Assembly (NCBI RefSeq): GCF_000803265.1
Contig: NW_014575401.1
Location: 1 to 64,000, forward strand
Origin: Ordospora colligata OC4
Taxonomy: Eukaryota > Microsporidia > Ordosporidae
Length of the DNA: 64,000 nt
Direction of reading: 5' to 3'
Shown here: piece by piece, positions 10,153 through 18,582 of the stretch
How positions within the stretch are numbered: the first letter of the stretch is position 1
Layout of the letters: every line of letters begins with the position of its first letter
The notes under the pieces: generated by a model
The model's database searches: none
What the model was told of the DNA's origin: nothing
The model's input: the letters and a program-made list of their open reading frames with translations, nothing else
Translations under genes and position numbers: made by a program

Positions 10153-10172
10153 TTTCAGGGTGCAAATTTTTC
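10153..10172 (-). promoter_or_regulatory. AAATTT box plus CCC start signal of eL19
   Basis: On the minus strand this reads AAAAATTTGCACCCTGAA immediately before the start codon. The same pair of elements lies before eL14, eS26, uS13, eL36 and APC8. Such AAATTT and CCC signals are described for microsporidia. Confidence 0.65.
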
Positions 10173-10283
10173 TCCATTTTGTATCACCTATGCATGTAGC
10201 CTCTATCCTATTCAATTGTCGCATTAAGTATCATGCATTTCATCATTACTGAGTATGAACATCTTATCTTGTACATCAACTGC

Positions 10284-10787
10284 TCATGCTTCACATCCGC
10301 AATCCCACAGATCGTCCACAGTCTTGCAATCAACCTCCGGCTTGCCTATACGCTTATTCACTATGTTGTGTGCCTCACACAGCCATGTCTTGAACTCATC
10401 ATTGCTATTAACCCTTGGCGGATGCATCGCTAGTAAGCCTTGAAAGTGTTTCCTACACTCTTCACATGGGAACACAGCCGAAAGAAGATGCACAAAGCTT
10501 AATGTATCCTTCTTCTGTTGAGAAGTGGGAAACGCAGGATACTTTGAGCCCATTACATGAAGCAGTGTCCATGTCGATCTGCCAAGTCTATCTCTCAATT
10601 CCTGCTTAGTCATCTTTTTTACATCTGAAATACTCGAGTTGGCTGTTGAGTAACCTTGCTTCAAAGTTACCTTTTCTCCCTTAGTCATTAATGCATAACA
10701 GCAATACATTATCCATGCAGCCACAATTATAGCCAATATCTTTACATATCCTTGATCCTTACTATTCTTAAGTAGTATGCCGTTCAT
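10284..10787 (-). CDS. ERV2: ERV2-like FAD sulfhydryl oxidase with membrane anchor
   Basis: A 167-aa Erv/ALR flavoenzyme that makes disulfides using oxygen. Seen: an N-terminal transmembrane segment (ILAIIVAAWIMYCCYAL, about 18-34), the RLGRSTWTLLHVMGSKYP start of the helical core (about 67-85), the redox-active CEEC (about 115-118), the FAD-contact region WLCEAHNIVNKRIGKP, and a C-terminal VDCKTVDDLWDCGCEA. The membrane anchor and the CGC shuttle motif are features of ER-resident yeast Erv2 rather than mitochondrial Erv1. I infer an ER-luminal role in oxidative folding of secreted proteins; a mitosomal Erv1 role is the alternative. Confidence 0.85.
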   Translation of the reverse strand: MNGILLKNSKDQGYVKILAIIVAAWIMYCCYALMTKGEKVTLKQGYSTANSSISDVKKMTKQELRDRLGRSTWTLLHVMGSKYPAFPTSQQKKDTLSFVHLLSAVFPCEECRKHFQGLLAMHPPRVNSNDEFKTWLCEAHNIVNKRIGKPEVDCKTVDDLWDCGCEA

Positions 10788-11128
10788 TTGATGTTTATTT
10801 CTGTGTACTACAATTTATACAATGTGATCGTGTTTCATGTACATCGAGAGTATTTGTACAATCCACATGATACTAAGTACTTTATTAGATTGACTAAGAC
10901 ATTCGCTTTATCCAATTCATTCATTATACAAACTAATGTGTTGTTAATAGGCCTGTGATCATGCATGCAATTGGTAAATAATCGCTCTGAATGCATGCAA
11001 TGCATAAAGCTGGATCGTTTACAAATGAACAATGTACAACACAGTGGATGTTGCAATTCATATCCTACACAGAGTTCAACATCAGCACTACACAATCGAT
11101 ATATTCGTAAATCATCAAGCCCATAGGC
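10788..11128. other. Long divergent spacer before TFIIB
   Basis: This 340-bp spacer lies between the divergent oxidase and TFIIB genes. It holds several GCATGCA-type words (near 10961 and 10991) and no convincing gene or RNA. AGCCCATAGGC directly precedes the TFIIB ATG. Confidence 0.45.
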
Positions 11129-12067
11129 ATGAAGACAGTCCCAAAGTTCAAGCCATATGTACAGGCATGTTCTGATTGTGGAGAAACACAGAACATAATC
11201 GAAGACTACAAAAACGGATATCATGTATGTGCTGTATGCGGATGTATAGTGGGAAACAGAATAATAGACGAAGGTAGTGAGTGGAGATCTTTTGGAGACG
11301 GAAACAAAGTAGATCCGTGTAGGACAGGAAGCGCAAGCAATCCATATCTCGAATCTGAACAACTCGATACAATGATAAGCACGGGGGGAGGACTTAACTC
11401 ATATGTACTGGCAAATATCCAGACAAAAAACAGCATGCGAGGGCCAGAAAGAGCATTGAAACATGGAATGAACCTCATCACTGCATTCTGTGAGAGATCG
11501 AATCTTTCACGCACTATCATTGATAGAGCACATTACATCTTCAAAAACATCGAGGAAAGGAAGCTTCTCAAGGGCAAAAACGTCGAGGGTATTGTTGCTG
11601 CATGCATATACATAGCGTGCAGACAAGAAGATTGCCCAAGAACATTCAAGGAAATCAGTGTAATGACTGCCGTCCAAAAGAAGGAAATAGGAAGGAGCTT
11701 CAAGTTAATTTCTCCTCATCTTGAGCGCATGACAGCAATGTCTACAGAAAACCTTATAGCAAGGTTTTGCTCCGATCTCAACCTTAGCATTAAAATTCAA
11801 AAGATAGCCACCGAGATGGCAAAGGCAGCACACGAGCTCGGATGTCTTGCCGGAAAGAATCCAGACTCTATAGCTGCAGCAGTGATATACATGTTAACAA
11901 ACCTGTTTCCTGAAGAAAAGAAGATTCAGAAAGACATTCAGCTGGTTACAAATGTTACAGAAGTAACAATAAAAAACACATACAAGGAGTTGCTTGCATT
12001 CAAATACGACATCATTCCCGAAGGAATGGTAAGTAAGGAAAACATAGATAAACTTCCAAGCTACTAG
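11129..12067 (+). CDS. SUA7: Transcription initiation factor TFIIB
   Basis: The 312-aa general RNA polymerase II factor that links TBP on the promoter to the polymerase. The N-terminal zinc ribbon is complete (CSDCG at about 12-16, CAVCGCIV at about 32-39), followed by the B-reader region (DEGSEWRSFGD, about 46-56) and two cyclin folds (about 105-200 and 205-300; IVAACIYIACRQEDCPRTFKEI and IAAAVIYMLTNL are the typical core helices). Length and order are as in yeast. The CCC signal lies eight bases before the ATG. Confidence 0.95.
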   Translation: MKTVPKFKPYVQACSDCGETQNIIEDYKNGYHVCAVCGCIVGNRIIDEGSEWRSFGDGNKVDPCRTGSASNPYLESEQLDTMISTGGGLNSYVLANIQTKNSMRGPERALKHGMNLITAFCERSNLSRTIIDRAHYIFKNIEERKLLKGKNVEGIVAACIYIACRQEDCPRTFKEISVMTAVQKKEIGRSFKLISPHLERMTAMSTENLIARFCSDLNLSIKIQKIATEMAKAAHELGCLAGKNPDSIAAAVIYMLTNLFPEEKKIQKDIQLVTNVTEVTIKNTYKELLAFKYDIIPEGMVSKENIDKLPSY

Positions 12068-12227
12068 CGCTGCTCTTACACTTATTCTACAGAGTCATAA
12101 TTAGTAAGGTTTTGTGAACAACAAAACACTCTGTGAATACAAGACAATCTGTATTCCTTGCATGATAGAATGACCAGATCAGCTGTTGAAATGGTCAGTG
12201 AAATAATAAATTCAAAAGCTCAACCCT
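12068..12227. other. Convergent spacer
   Basis: A 160-bp gap between the convergent TFIIB and uS13 genes. AATAAATTC near the uS13 end may serve in 3' end formation. Nothing else seen. Confidence 0.35.
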
Positions 12228-12689
12228 TTACTTCTTTCTGGCAACACCCATGGAGTTTCCATGTCTTCCATTCGACTTGGTTCTCTGTCCACGCACTTTG
12301 AGCCCGACATCAAGTCTAAATGCCCTAATCAGCTTGTTCTTCTTTCCTCTCTCAATCATCATCCTCATCTCAGCATCAAGCTTTGTTCCAATCAGGTGCG
12401 ATGACACTCCGTCAATAGGATCCCTCTGACGATTGAAATACGACTCTGGAATTCCAAGACTGCCCGGATTAATAATTGCGTCGCTGATTCTCTTCAAGTC
12501 GTCTTCTCCGATTTCTCCTGCTCGCTTCATCTTATCAATTCCAAGGCGTTTGCATATGGCAGTTGCTATTCTTATGCCCATTCCTGAAATCTTGGTCAGC
12601 GCAAACGCAATTCTCTTCGTACCATCAATGTTTGTGTTGTGTATACGAATGATGTACTGGATCTCTTCAGGATCGTAAGTGTAGCTCAT
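12228..12689 (-). CDS. RPS18: 40S ribosomal protein uS13 (S18)
   Basis: A 153-aa uS13 family protein of the 40S head that contacts the A- and P-site tRNAs and forms the B1 bridge. Seen: IIRIHNTNIDGTKRIAFALTKI near the N-terminus, the helix-two-turn-helix around GMGIRIATAICKRLGI, and the basic C-terminus RLDVGLKVRGQRTKSNGRHG. No intron is needed: the ATG follows GAAAATTTTGATCCCTTAGA, and the frame is full length. Confidence 0.95.
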   Translation of the reverse strand: MSYTYDPEEIQYIIRIHNTNIDGTKRIAFALTKISGMGIRIATAICKRLGIDKMKRAGEIGEDDLKRISDAIINPGSLGIPESYFNRQRDPIDGVSSHLIGTKLDAEMRMMIERGKKNKLIRAFRLDVGLKVRGQRTKSNGRHGNSMGVARKK

Positions 12690-12711
12690 TCTAAGGGATC
12701 AAAATTTTCAT
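12690..12711 (-). promoter_or_regulatory. AAATTT box plus CCC start signal of uS13
   Basis: On the minus strand it reads GAAAATTTTGATCCCTTAGA directly before the ATG, the same layout as at the other ribosomal protein genes. Confidence 0.65.
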
Positions 12712-13079
12712 TCTCAAATGCCTATCTCAAGCACATCCTGATGGCATCCCCATAAAGTATTTTATATACAGCACACATAACAGCAAATGCATCACATCAG
12801 TACAAAATAGATTTACATATTCATTTATACTTGCATTATACTACCTCTTTGTACTCAGATTGAATTTTATACGACTTTAAAAGCTTAAAGAGTAAAAGAA
12901 TTGCACAGCAGTATAAATAATAAAGAAACTGTTATTAAAAACTTAAGAATAGAATAAAAGAATTTCATAATGGCATGAAAATTAAAGAGATTGTATCAGT
13001 AACAAAATATTTGAAACATCACTAAGCAAATGCATAAATATATTGTAAATCACAAATTATTTGAACGCTAAAACTGCAT
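12712..13079. other. Gene-free AT-rich spacer
   Basis: About 370 bp between two minus-strand ribosomal protein genes, unusually long for this window. It is A-rich on the plus strand with several AATAAA-like words (near 12916, 12952 and 13033). No tRNA, snRNA or coding frame was found. Confidence 0.4.
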
Positions 13080-13364
13080 TTATTCTTCCATAGTCATCTT
13101 CGTAAGCTTCTCAAGCTTGACTGTCGCACGTTTACGCGAGCCTAGCCTCTTACTTAACAGCTTCTTTGCCTTATTAAGAGTCTTAGCCTCTATCAGAGAA
13201 GTCACCTTCTTCTCAAGCGGCGAAAGCCCGCTTATTTCGTCTGCAACTGCTGCAGCAATTGCACGTGCTTTCCTGAATCTCTCACACACAATCTTCGATG
13301 GCTTCTTGATCCCAGTCTTCTCAACCGAACAGTGGACTTGAATCTTCTTATAGAACTTCCTCAT
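13080..13364 (-). CDS. RPL36: 60S ribosomal protein eL36
   Basis: A 94-aa basic large-subunit protein. The conserved part runs from about residue 28 (RFRKARAIAAAVADEISGLSPLEKK) to KLLSKRLGSRKRATVKLEKL, typical of eL36. No intron. GAAAAAATTTACGCACCCTG precedes the ATG. The promoter is shared with the divergent gene whose first ATG lies only 43 bp away. Confidence 0.92.
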   Translation of the reverse strand: MRKFYKKIQVHCSVEKTGIKKPSKIVCERFRKARAIAAAVADEISGLSPLEKKVTSLIEAKTLNKAKKLLSKRLGSRKRATVKLEKLTKMTMEE

Positions 13365-13387
13365 TTGCAGGGTGCGTAAATTTTTTC
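13365..13387 (-). promoter_or_regulatory. AAATTT box plus CCC start signal of eL36
   Basis: The minus strand carries AAATTTACGCACCCTG within the 43-bp spacer. Because the spacer is so short, the same box may also serve the divergent large gene on the plus strand. Confidence 0.6.
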
Positions 13388-13407
13388 AATTCTACAAAGC
13401 CATCTTG

Positions 13408-16008
13408 ATGCCAATGATTATTCAAAGGTTCAAGGAGATAAGAGACAAGATATACAACAATATACACATGATCACAGAGAATGATATGAGATTCATGAGG
13501 GATGTGCTATGTACAAGAGAAATGGAGTATGGGCGAATAAAGACATACTCTGTAGATGATAGTAAGGCGCTTGCATTATATACGCTAAAGTACAACGTAG
13601 TGGTTCTCTTGGACTTTGTGTGTAGAAATAAGATTGATCTAGGTACAGATATTTGTATGACCATATGCGACCTTTTATTTGAGGACATGTCTGTGGTAAC
13701 GCCGGAATGCAGCCTCGAAATTGAGGATATTAAGGTAAGGATTGATGAAGCAATTGTAGACATACTGTGCATGATCGGTGATGGGATGCATGTCGAGAAA
13801 ATACAAAGACGATTGAGTGAGCAAGAAATTCCTGACAGGGTCACAGTGAATCTCGCCGTAATGTTTGAGACATCTTCATGGAAGTCTTATGATCTACGTG
13901 TTATTCATGAGTTTATGCTTGGACCTGTTCTACTGGAACTGCTCAGAAGCTTCAAAGAGGCGCTTCGTCCACAAATAAGAGAGAAAATAATCAACATATG
14001 CAAAGAGAAGCTAAGATTAGGAAGAGATAAAGCAGTGATATATCAGATATTCTATGAGCTCAATGAGAAGAAGGACTTAGCTCTTCTGGATATTGATGAG
14101 GAAGACAAGGAAGAATCGTATGTTGGGTTTGTATATTCACTAATGGTTGATGAGGAAAGCTATTTGAAAGGATATGAGGCGCTGTCTAAGGCAGGATTAT
14201 TTAATGACTTACGAAAAGCTCTTGAGATGATTAATTCACTCAGCCAGGCAGAATACAAGAAAATCAGGTCTGAGGACGAGAAGCTGATACATCATCTTAT
14301 GGAGGTGATAGTGAAGCTGATGATGTTCAGAGATCGTGATCTTGAGTATGTAAGGTTGTATTTTATGAGGTTTATTGAGGTATTTCTGAATACTCTTGTG
14401 GGGCAGATATCGTTGAAGATCAAGGGATGCATATATGAGATTCTCTCGTCGTTTATGAGAGATGAGGAATGTAGAGAAACAATAGTTGAGTTTATGAAAG
14501 GCGTTGATATATTCAACAAGGATGGTGTGTCTTTGGATTTTGAGAAAGAGCTTAGTTACAGAGTATTTGAGATGACGCCTAGCTTCCTTAGGTTCTGTGT
14601 GTTTTATGGAGGGAATAACACTGTGGCATTTGCAATCAATGCGCTTAAAAGCGAAGATCCATTAACAATTATGCGGAGCTTTGATGTGCTTGAGAGGTTT
14701 TATGAGAAACGAGCCATGACAGAGGATGGAAAGACTGATGATTGTGTGAGCTCGCGACTCTCACTGATGTCTCAACACATCCGAGTTGCAATGTTGAACA
14801 ACCCACAGGTGACAAACAGAGTCTTGGAGTTTCAACTGAATACTGGGATAGTTATAAGTGATGTGCAGATTATCAATGTGATTCTATCGACACCAAATGT
14901 AAGGTTTTTCAAGTATGCAAGGCTATTTGCCGATTTTTCATTTTTTATGAATGAGAACTTTTTGGAAAGACTTGCTGAGGATGACATTGAAGGATTCAGA
15001 TATCTATATGAAGTAACGAAGGAGAATCACGAAGCATGCAAGTTTGTGATGAACAACGAGAGCTGGTTTAATGCATATGTAAATGAAAATGCAGATGTGA
15101 GGGAGATTGCAATACAGATCTATGAAAACTTGGTTGATTATGACATTGAGAACGTCGAAGTCGGATTTGGAAATGGGTTTTTGGTGCCTGATGTGAGCCA
15201 TCCAACTGTTTTTAGAGTCTTGTCTAAGATGATCTTGTATTCTGTATACTCAAGAAAAGGTCCGTATAGTGATTACATTACAGACAAAGACTATGTGCTG
15301 GATAAATCGAACATTGATGAATACTGCACGTACATCAAGTGCAGGATTGTTGTTGGTGACAATGTTGAGGAGCGAATAAGGCATTTAATGATGCAATATA
15401 TAGGAATCGATGAGTTGTTTGGATACTACGAGGTGCTTTCTGGAACATCGTTGAACATCCCATCATCCAAGAGCCTGTTGCTTAATATTGGAAAGAAAAG
15501 CACTGAGATGTTTATAAGCATGTTTGAGTCATCGAACAATTTTGAGAAATTCCTGCTGTTTTTTGTGCTTGGAGACATTTCTATAGAAAACAGCAAGGCT
15601 GTCGAAAGAATCATTAGAAACGAAGTGACACGCATTGTGGTATCCAGGTCATCCGATCCGTCTGAGAAGATGATTTTGAGGCAATGTCTTGTTACACTGC
15701 TGTCTCTCAATAGCATAGACTCGATTGTCAGATTGATGAATGGATACGAAGACGTGGATCTGCTTATAAAGGTCTGCATACGGAACCTCATGTGTGGAGG
15801 CTCGTACTTTCCTAGCTCAGCCGTGATGAAAGGTTGTTTGGAACTGCAGGTTTATGCAGTATTTATGCTACACTACCAATCTATATGGGACCTGTCTGCA
15901 TTGAAAGACTGGATTGTTTATCTTAGGAGAGAATGCAAGGACAATCAGTATCTTGAGTATCTAGTCAATGATATCAAGAGTAAGAATGCTAGGATAGGAA
16001 TTGATTAA
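13408..16008 (+). CDS. Large alpha-helical protein, unknown
   Basis: An 866-aa protein, predicted almost entirely helical, with no transmembrane segment and no recognised motif. Leucine-rich and charged helices of 15-30 residues follow one another through the length, suggesting an alpha-solenoid scaffold. I considered a reduced large nucleoporin (Nup192/Nup188 type) or a HEAT/ARM adaptor, but saw no diagnostic residue. The first ATG is at 13408; the frame is open a few codons further upstream but only with a GTG, and the AAATTT box falls there. AATAAA follows the stop directly. Confidence 0.85.
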   Translation: MPMIIQRFKEIRDKIYNNIHMITENDMRFMRDVLCTREMEYGRIKTYSVDDSKALALYTLKYNVVVLLDFVCRNKIDLGTDICMTICDLLFEDMSVVTPECSLEIEDIKVRIDEAIVDILCMIGDGMHVEKIQRRLSEQEIPDRVTVNLAVMFETSSWKSYDLRVIHEFMLGPVLLELLRSFKEALRPQIREKIINICKEKLRLGRDKAVIYQIFYELNEKKDLALLDIDEEDKEESYVGFVYSLMVDEESYLKGYEALSKAGLFNDLRKALEMINSLSQAEYKKIRSEDEKLIHHLMEVIVKLMMFRDRDLEYVRLYFMRFIEVFLNTLVGQISLKIKGCIYEILSSFMRDEECRETIVEFMKGVDIFNKDGVSLDFEKELSYRVFEMTPSFLRFCVFYGGNNTVAFAINALKSEDPLTIMRSFDVLERFYEKRAMTEDGKTDDCVSSRLSLMSQHIRVAMLNNPQVTNRVLEFQLNTGIVISDVQIINVILSTPNVRFFKYARLFADFSFFMNENFLERLAEDDIEGFRYLYEVTKENHEACKFVMNNESWFNAYVNENADVREIAIQIYENLVDYDIENVEVGFGNGFLVPDVSHPTVFRVLSKMILYSVYSRKGPYSDYITDKDYVLDKSNIDEYCTYIKCRIVVGDNVEERIRHLMMQYIGIDELFGYYEVLSGTSLNIPSSKSLLLNIGKKSTEMFISMFESSNNFEKFLLFFVLGDISIENSKAVERIIRNEVTRIVVSRSSDPSEKMILRQCLVTLLSLNSIDSIVRLMNGYEDVDLLIKVCIRNLMCGGSYFPSSAVMKGCLELQVYAVFMLHYQSIWDLSALKDWIVYLRRECKDNQYLEYLVNDIKSKNARIGID

Positions 16009-16161
16009 ATAAAGCATTTAGCTACATATAAAACCACCAAGTATATTTTCATTATACAAATAAACGCTGAAAACTTTGCCAAACCATTTAATCCAGGTAA
16101 AATATTATCGCTGATGGATTTAAAAAAACTGCCTGCTCAACATAGCAGCTGTAACACAGTT

Positions 16162-16383
16162 CTAAGCCTTCTTGCTTATTTCATTTGCCTTGGCCTCTCT
16201 CTGCCTCTGGCGTTCTCTGAGGAACGTCTTCTTTTTAGTCTTCAGTGTTTTTATCTTCGTTTGCATGGCTTGCCTAACTGCTATGATCTGCTGCTTTATC
16301 CTCAATCTTTCCTTGAACGACAGGTTCTTGTTTGGTTCTTTCTCTCTCTTATCTTTCCACGTCTTCAAATAAATCTTTGACAT
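16162..16383 (-). CDS. CGR1: Small basic coiled-coil protein, CGR1-like
   Basis: A 73-aa, very basic protein (MSKIYLKTWKDKREKE, then NLSFKERLRIKQQ) with one long Lys/Arg/Gln-rich helix to the end. The order of a short K-x-W-K motif, an S-F-x-E-R/K motif, then a highly charged helix resembles Cgr1, a nucleolar protein of 60S subunit assembly. The match is to general features rather than unique residues, so the name is tentative. It is transcribed divergently from LSM6. Confidence 0.55.
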   Translation of the reverse strand: MSKIYLKTWKDKREKEPNKNLSFKERLRIKQQIIAVRQAMQTKIKTLKTKKKTFLRERQRQREAKANEISKKA

Positions 16384-16450
16384 TCACGGTTCACAAAAAA
16401 ATATTTTTAATAGCCGGTGCTGCACCACAAATCCTACTGCATAGCCCTTG

Positions 16451-16681
16451 ATGGAAGTAGACTACTCTGCAATGTACTCAAACTTCATAGGAAAGCAAAT
16501 AAAGGTGCAGATATGCGATGGATCTGAATACAAAGGAACTTCCATTGCAATAGATGTATACTTGAACATATCCTTGGAATCAGCGGCGTATTATAATACA
16601 GCCAATGATGCAGTGGTATATTACTCATCATTGTTCATCAAAGGCTCATATATAGACCATATAGCATTGGAGAATCAATGA
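16451..16681 (+). CDS. LSM6: Sm-like protein LSM6
   Basis: A 76-aa single Sm fold. Sm1 motif: IGKQIKVQICDGSEYKGTSI, then AIDVYLNISLESAAYY (about 13-48). Sm2 motif: SLFIKGSYIDHIAL (about 58-72). The IxG of Sm2 and the D-x-Y-x-N-I-x-L-E pattern fit LSm6 better than SmF, its closest relative. LSm6 is part of the Lsm1-7 ring for mRNA decay and the Lsm2-8 ring on U6 snRNA. The ATG follows ATAGCCCTTG, the local signal. Confidence 0.8.
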   Translation: MEVDYSAMYSNFIGKQIKVQICDGSEYKGTSIAIDVYLNISLESAAYYNTANDAVVYYSSLFIKGSYIDHIALENQ

Positions 16682-16752
16682 GCATAAACAACAAATACCT
16701 GCATCGCCATAAATACACATCACAAACCTCCACACAGTGTAATAAATGCTTT

Positions 16753-17181
16753 TCAGAGATTTTCTTTTATCTTATCGACTATTTTACTATTGACTACCTG
16801 TATGTTGCGCTGTATTGATTCAATTTGATTCATTATTCGAATCGTCTCTCTGCGATGCTCAGTAAGTAGAGCGCTTAGATACTCAATTTTTGCAATTAGG
16901 CTTGCATTCTTACTCTCCACAGCCTCATGGCGTGCCAAATGCTTCTTCAAAGGATCACTTCTTGTGTAATCCTTTCCACATATGTGGCATTCAAAAGGTC
17001 GTTCTCCAGTGTGTCTGCGTGCGTGTGCTAGCAATGCATGCTTGCTAGCCTGAATCTCCCCAATCCTTGCGCAATCTTTCCACAAGCACTTGTTCACACT
17101 CAGCTTCTCAATATGCATCAGAAAGTGCTTCTTAGAATCCTCCTCAATATCCTCCTCACATTCATCCCATTCACACTTCAT
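16753..17181 (-). CDS. C2H2 zinc-finger transcription factor
   Basis: A 142-aa protein with three C2H2 fingers at about residues 3-23 (C-x4-C...H-x3-H), 33-57 (CLWKDC...HALLAHARRH) and 65-85 (CHICGKDYTRSDPLKKHLARH), the last two joined by the classic HTGERPF linker. A C-terminal helix (residues 95-140) with heptad leucines and isoleucines could mediate dimerisation. The wide-spaced first fingers recall the GLI/ZIC/Zap1 style. Target genes are unknown. An ACCCTGGAG signal precedes the ATG. Confidence 0.85.
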   Translation of the reverse strand: MKCEWDECEEDIEEDSKKHFLMHIEKLSVNKCLWKDCARIGEIQASKHALLAHARRHTGERPFECHICGKDYTRSDPLKKHLARHEAVESKNASLIAKIEYLSALLTEHRRETIRIMNQIESIQRNIQVVNSKIVDKIKENL

Positions 17182-17274
17182 CTTGCCTCTCCAGGGTTAG
17201 TTTCAGCATATACTTCACATGTGTACGACAACTATCTATTGTTGTGTATATTACATTATGTCCTTGTTAGTATT

Positions 17275-18180
17275 TCATTTGCTGTGCATTAAGTTGTATC
17301 TTCTTAGGGCCTTAACCTCTGCTTCATTGTCTTCAGTACATGCCTTGTCCCTAGCCTCAGTAATCCGCTGTTTTAGTGCTTTGATTCTCAGTCTGTCAAA
17401 CAGTAGACCCTCTCTGCCACTATTTGTGCCTTCAGATGGCTTAATTGCATCCCCACGAATTTTCCTTGCTATTTTTTTCTTTATACTCTTCGTACTGTCT
17501 TTCATAAGTGTGTATGCTGCCTTAACTAACTCTTCCTCCACTTCCTCAAACTCCCTCTCAAGCATATTCTTGTTGTAATACAGCTTGCACAGCTTCTCAA
17601 GCAAATAAAGCTCAGCCCACATCCTTTCAACCTTTTCCTTAGACTGCTCCTCACATTTTCTGCTTCTTCTATTCGGCTTAACTATCCTTCTTCTGAAACA
17701 TATGTAAGCAGGCGAGTCGAGCTTATCACTCCTGACAAGAATCCTTGATGATGCAATCTCTACAAATTCCCTGTTCTCATTAGACACACACTGATCTCTT
17801 GCTATCGTTAAGAGAAGCTCCTGAAGCCTCTCCTTGCTTATCCCCATTTCTCTGCAACATTTCTCATCATTGTCGTTAACAAAATATTCATTAGATGCAT
17901 CTCCAAACCACTCAACATACTTCTTTGGTACAATATACTTTCCATACTCCTTTCTTGCAGGATTATCAACATCCACTATCACAGGAATCGGAATGTCGCC
18001 CTTACCCTCCTCAATGATGCTCTTCAAGTGCACCTCTTTCTCTTCATCAGCCTCCATTCCTGTATCAAGTGCCAATGGTATATACTCCTCGAGAAAAAGA
18101 CTGTCTGTGCTTCCTGGCTTGTATATCACATATGACTTGCTGTTGTCTATCTTTACATTTCTCTTTCTTTTATAAACCAT
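17275..18180 (-). CDS. EPL1: Enhancer of polycomb-like protein EPL1 (NuA4 subunit)
   Basis: A 301-aa protein with an EPcA domain. Seen: SYVIYKPGSTDSLFLEEYIP near the N-terminus, LDTGMEADEEKEVHLKSIIE, the IPIPVI and YGKYIVPKKYVEWFG segments, and then the characteristic AYICFRRRIVKPNRRSRK near residue 170. Epl1 bridges Esa1, Yng2 and Eaf6 in the NuA4/piccolo histone acetyltransferase on chromatin. The C-terminal half is a charged helix. The ATG at 18180 is preceded by GAAAAATTATCC; an ATG ten codons upstream is possible but less likely. Confidence 0.82.
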   Translation of the reverse strand: MVYKRKRNVKIDNSKSYVIYKPGSTDSLFLEEYIPLALDTGMEADEEKEVHLKSIIEEGKGDIPIPVIVDVDNPARKEYGKYIVPKKYVEWFGDASNEYFVNDNDEKCCREMGISKERLQELLLTIARDQCVSNENREFVEIASSRILVRSDKLDSPAYICFRRRIVKPNRRSRKCEEQSKEKVERMWAELYLLEKLCKLYYNKNMLEREFEEVEEELVKAAYTLMKDSTKSIKKKIARKIRGDAIKPSEGTNSGREGLLFDRLRIKALKQRITEARDKACTEDNEAEVKALRRYNLMHSK

Positions 18181-18210
18181 GGATAATTTTTCAATGCCTA
18201 TGATTAACAC

Positions 18211-18582
18211 AGATGACTCAATGTTAATTGCTATGATATAATTACATAGAAATATTTGAGCACAACTGATGTTTTGATTGCATAACCTAAGATATAAACA
18301 TAATCAATGACTAATTTGGATGTTGAGTAAACTTGCCGCTTTATTAATTCGTATTATGCACAGTATTATGCACGTACATGTTGTGATTGCATGTATTCGT
18401 AAATTAAATGTTTAGACTTTGCAGATGTTATTGAATACACGTAGAAAGCCGAACCAAATTAAAGAATGCAAATATGAATACTTGAAAACAGATATGCACA
18501 TGTAAATGCATGTGTGGTATGCATAGACAGCGAGTTTAAGACACAACGAGAGAGCTTGAAATATGCAATCATTTTTTGACCC
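18211..18582. other. Divergent spacer
   Basis: About 370 bp with many TATGCA/TGCATG words near 18350-18370 and 18490-18520. No gene or RNA recognised. It ends in TTTTTTGACCC immediately before the ATG of the next gene. Confidence 0.4.

Noticed and set aside
10835..11362. 175-codon minus-strand frame over the start of TFIIB
   Set aside because: It lies antisense to a clear TFIIB gene and its translation is low in charged residues, with no recognisable domain.
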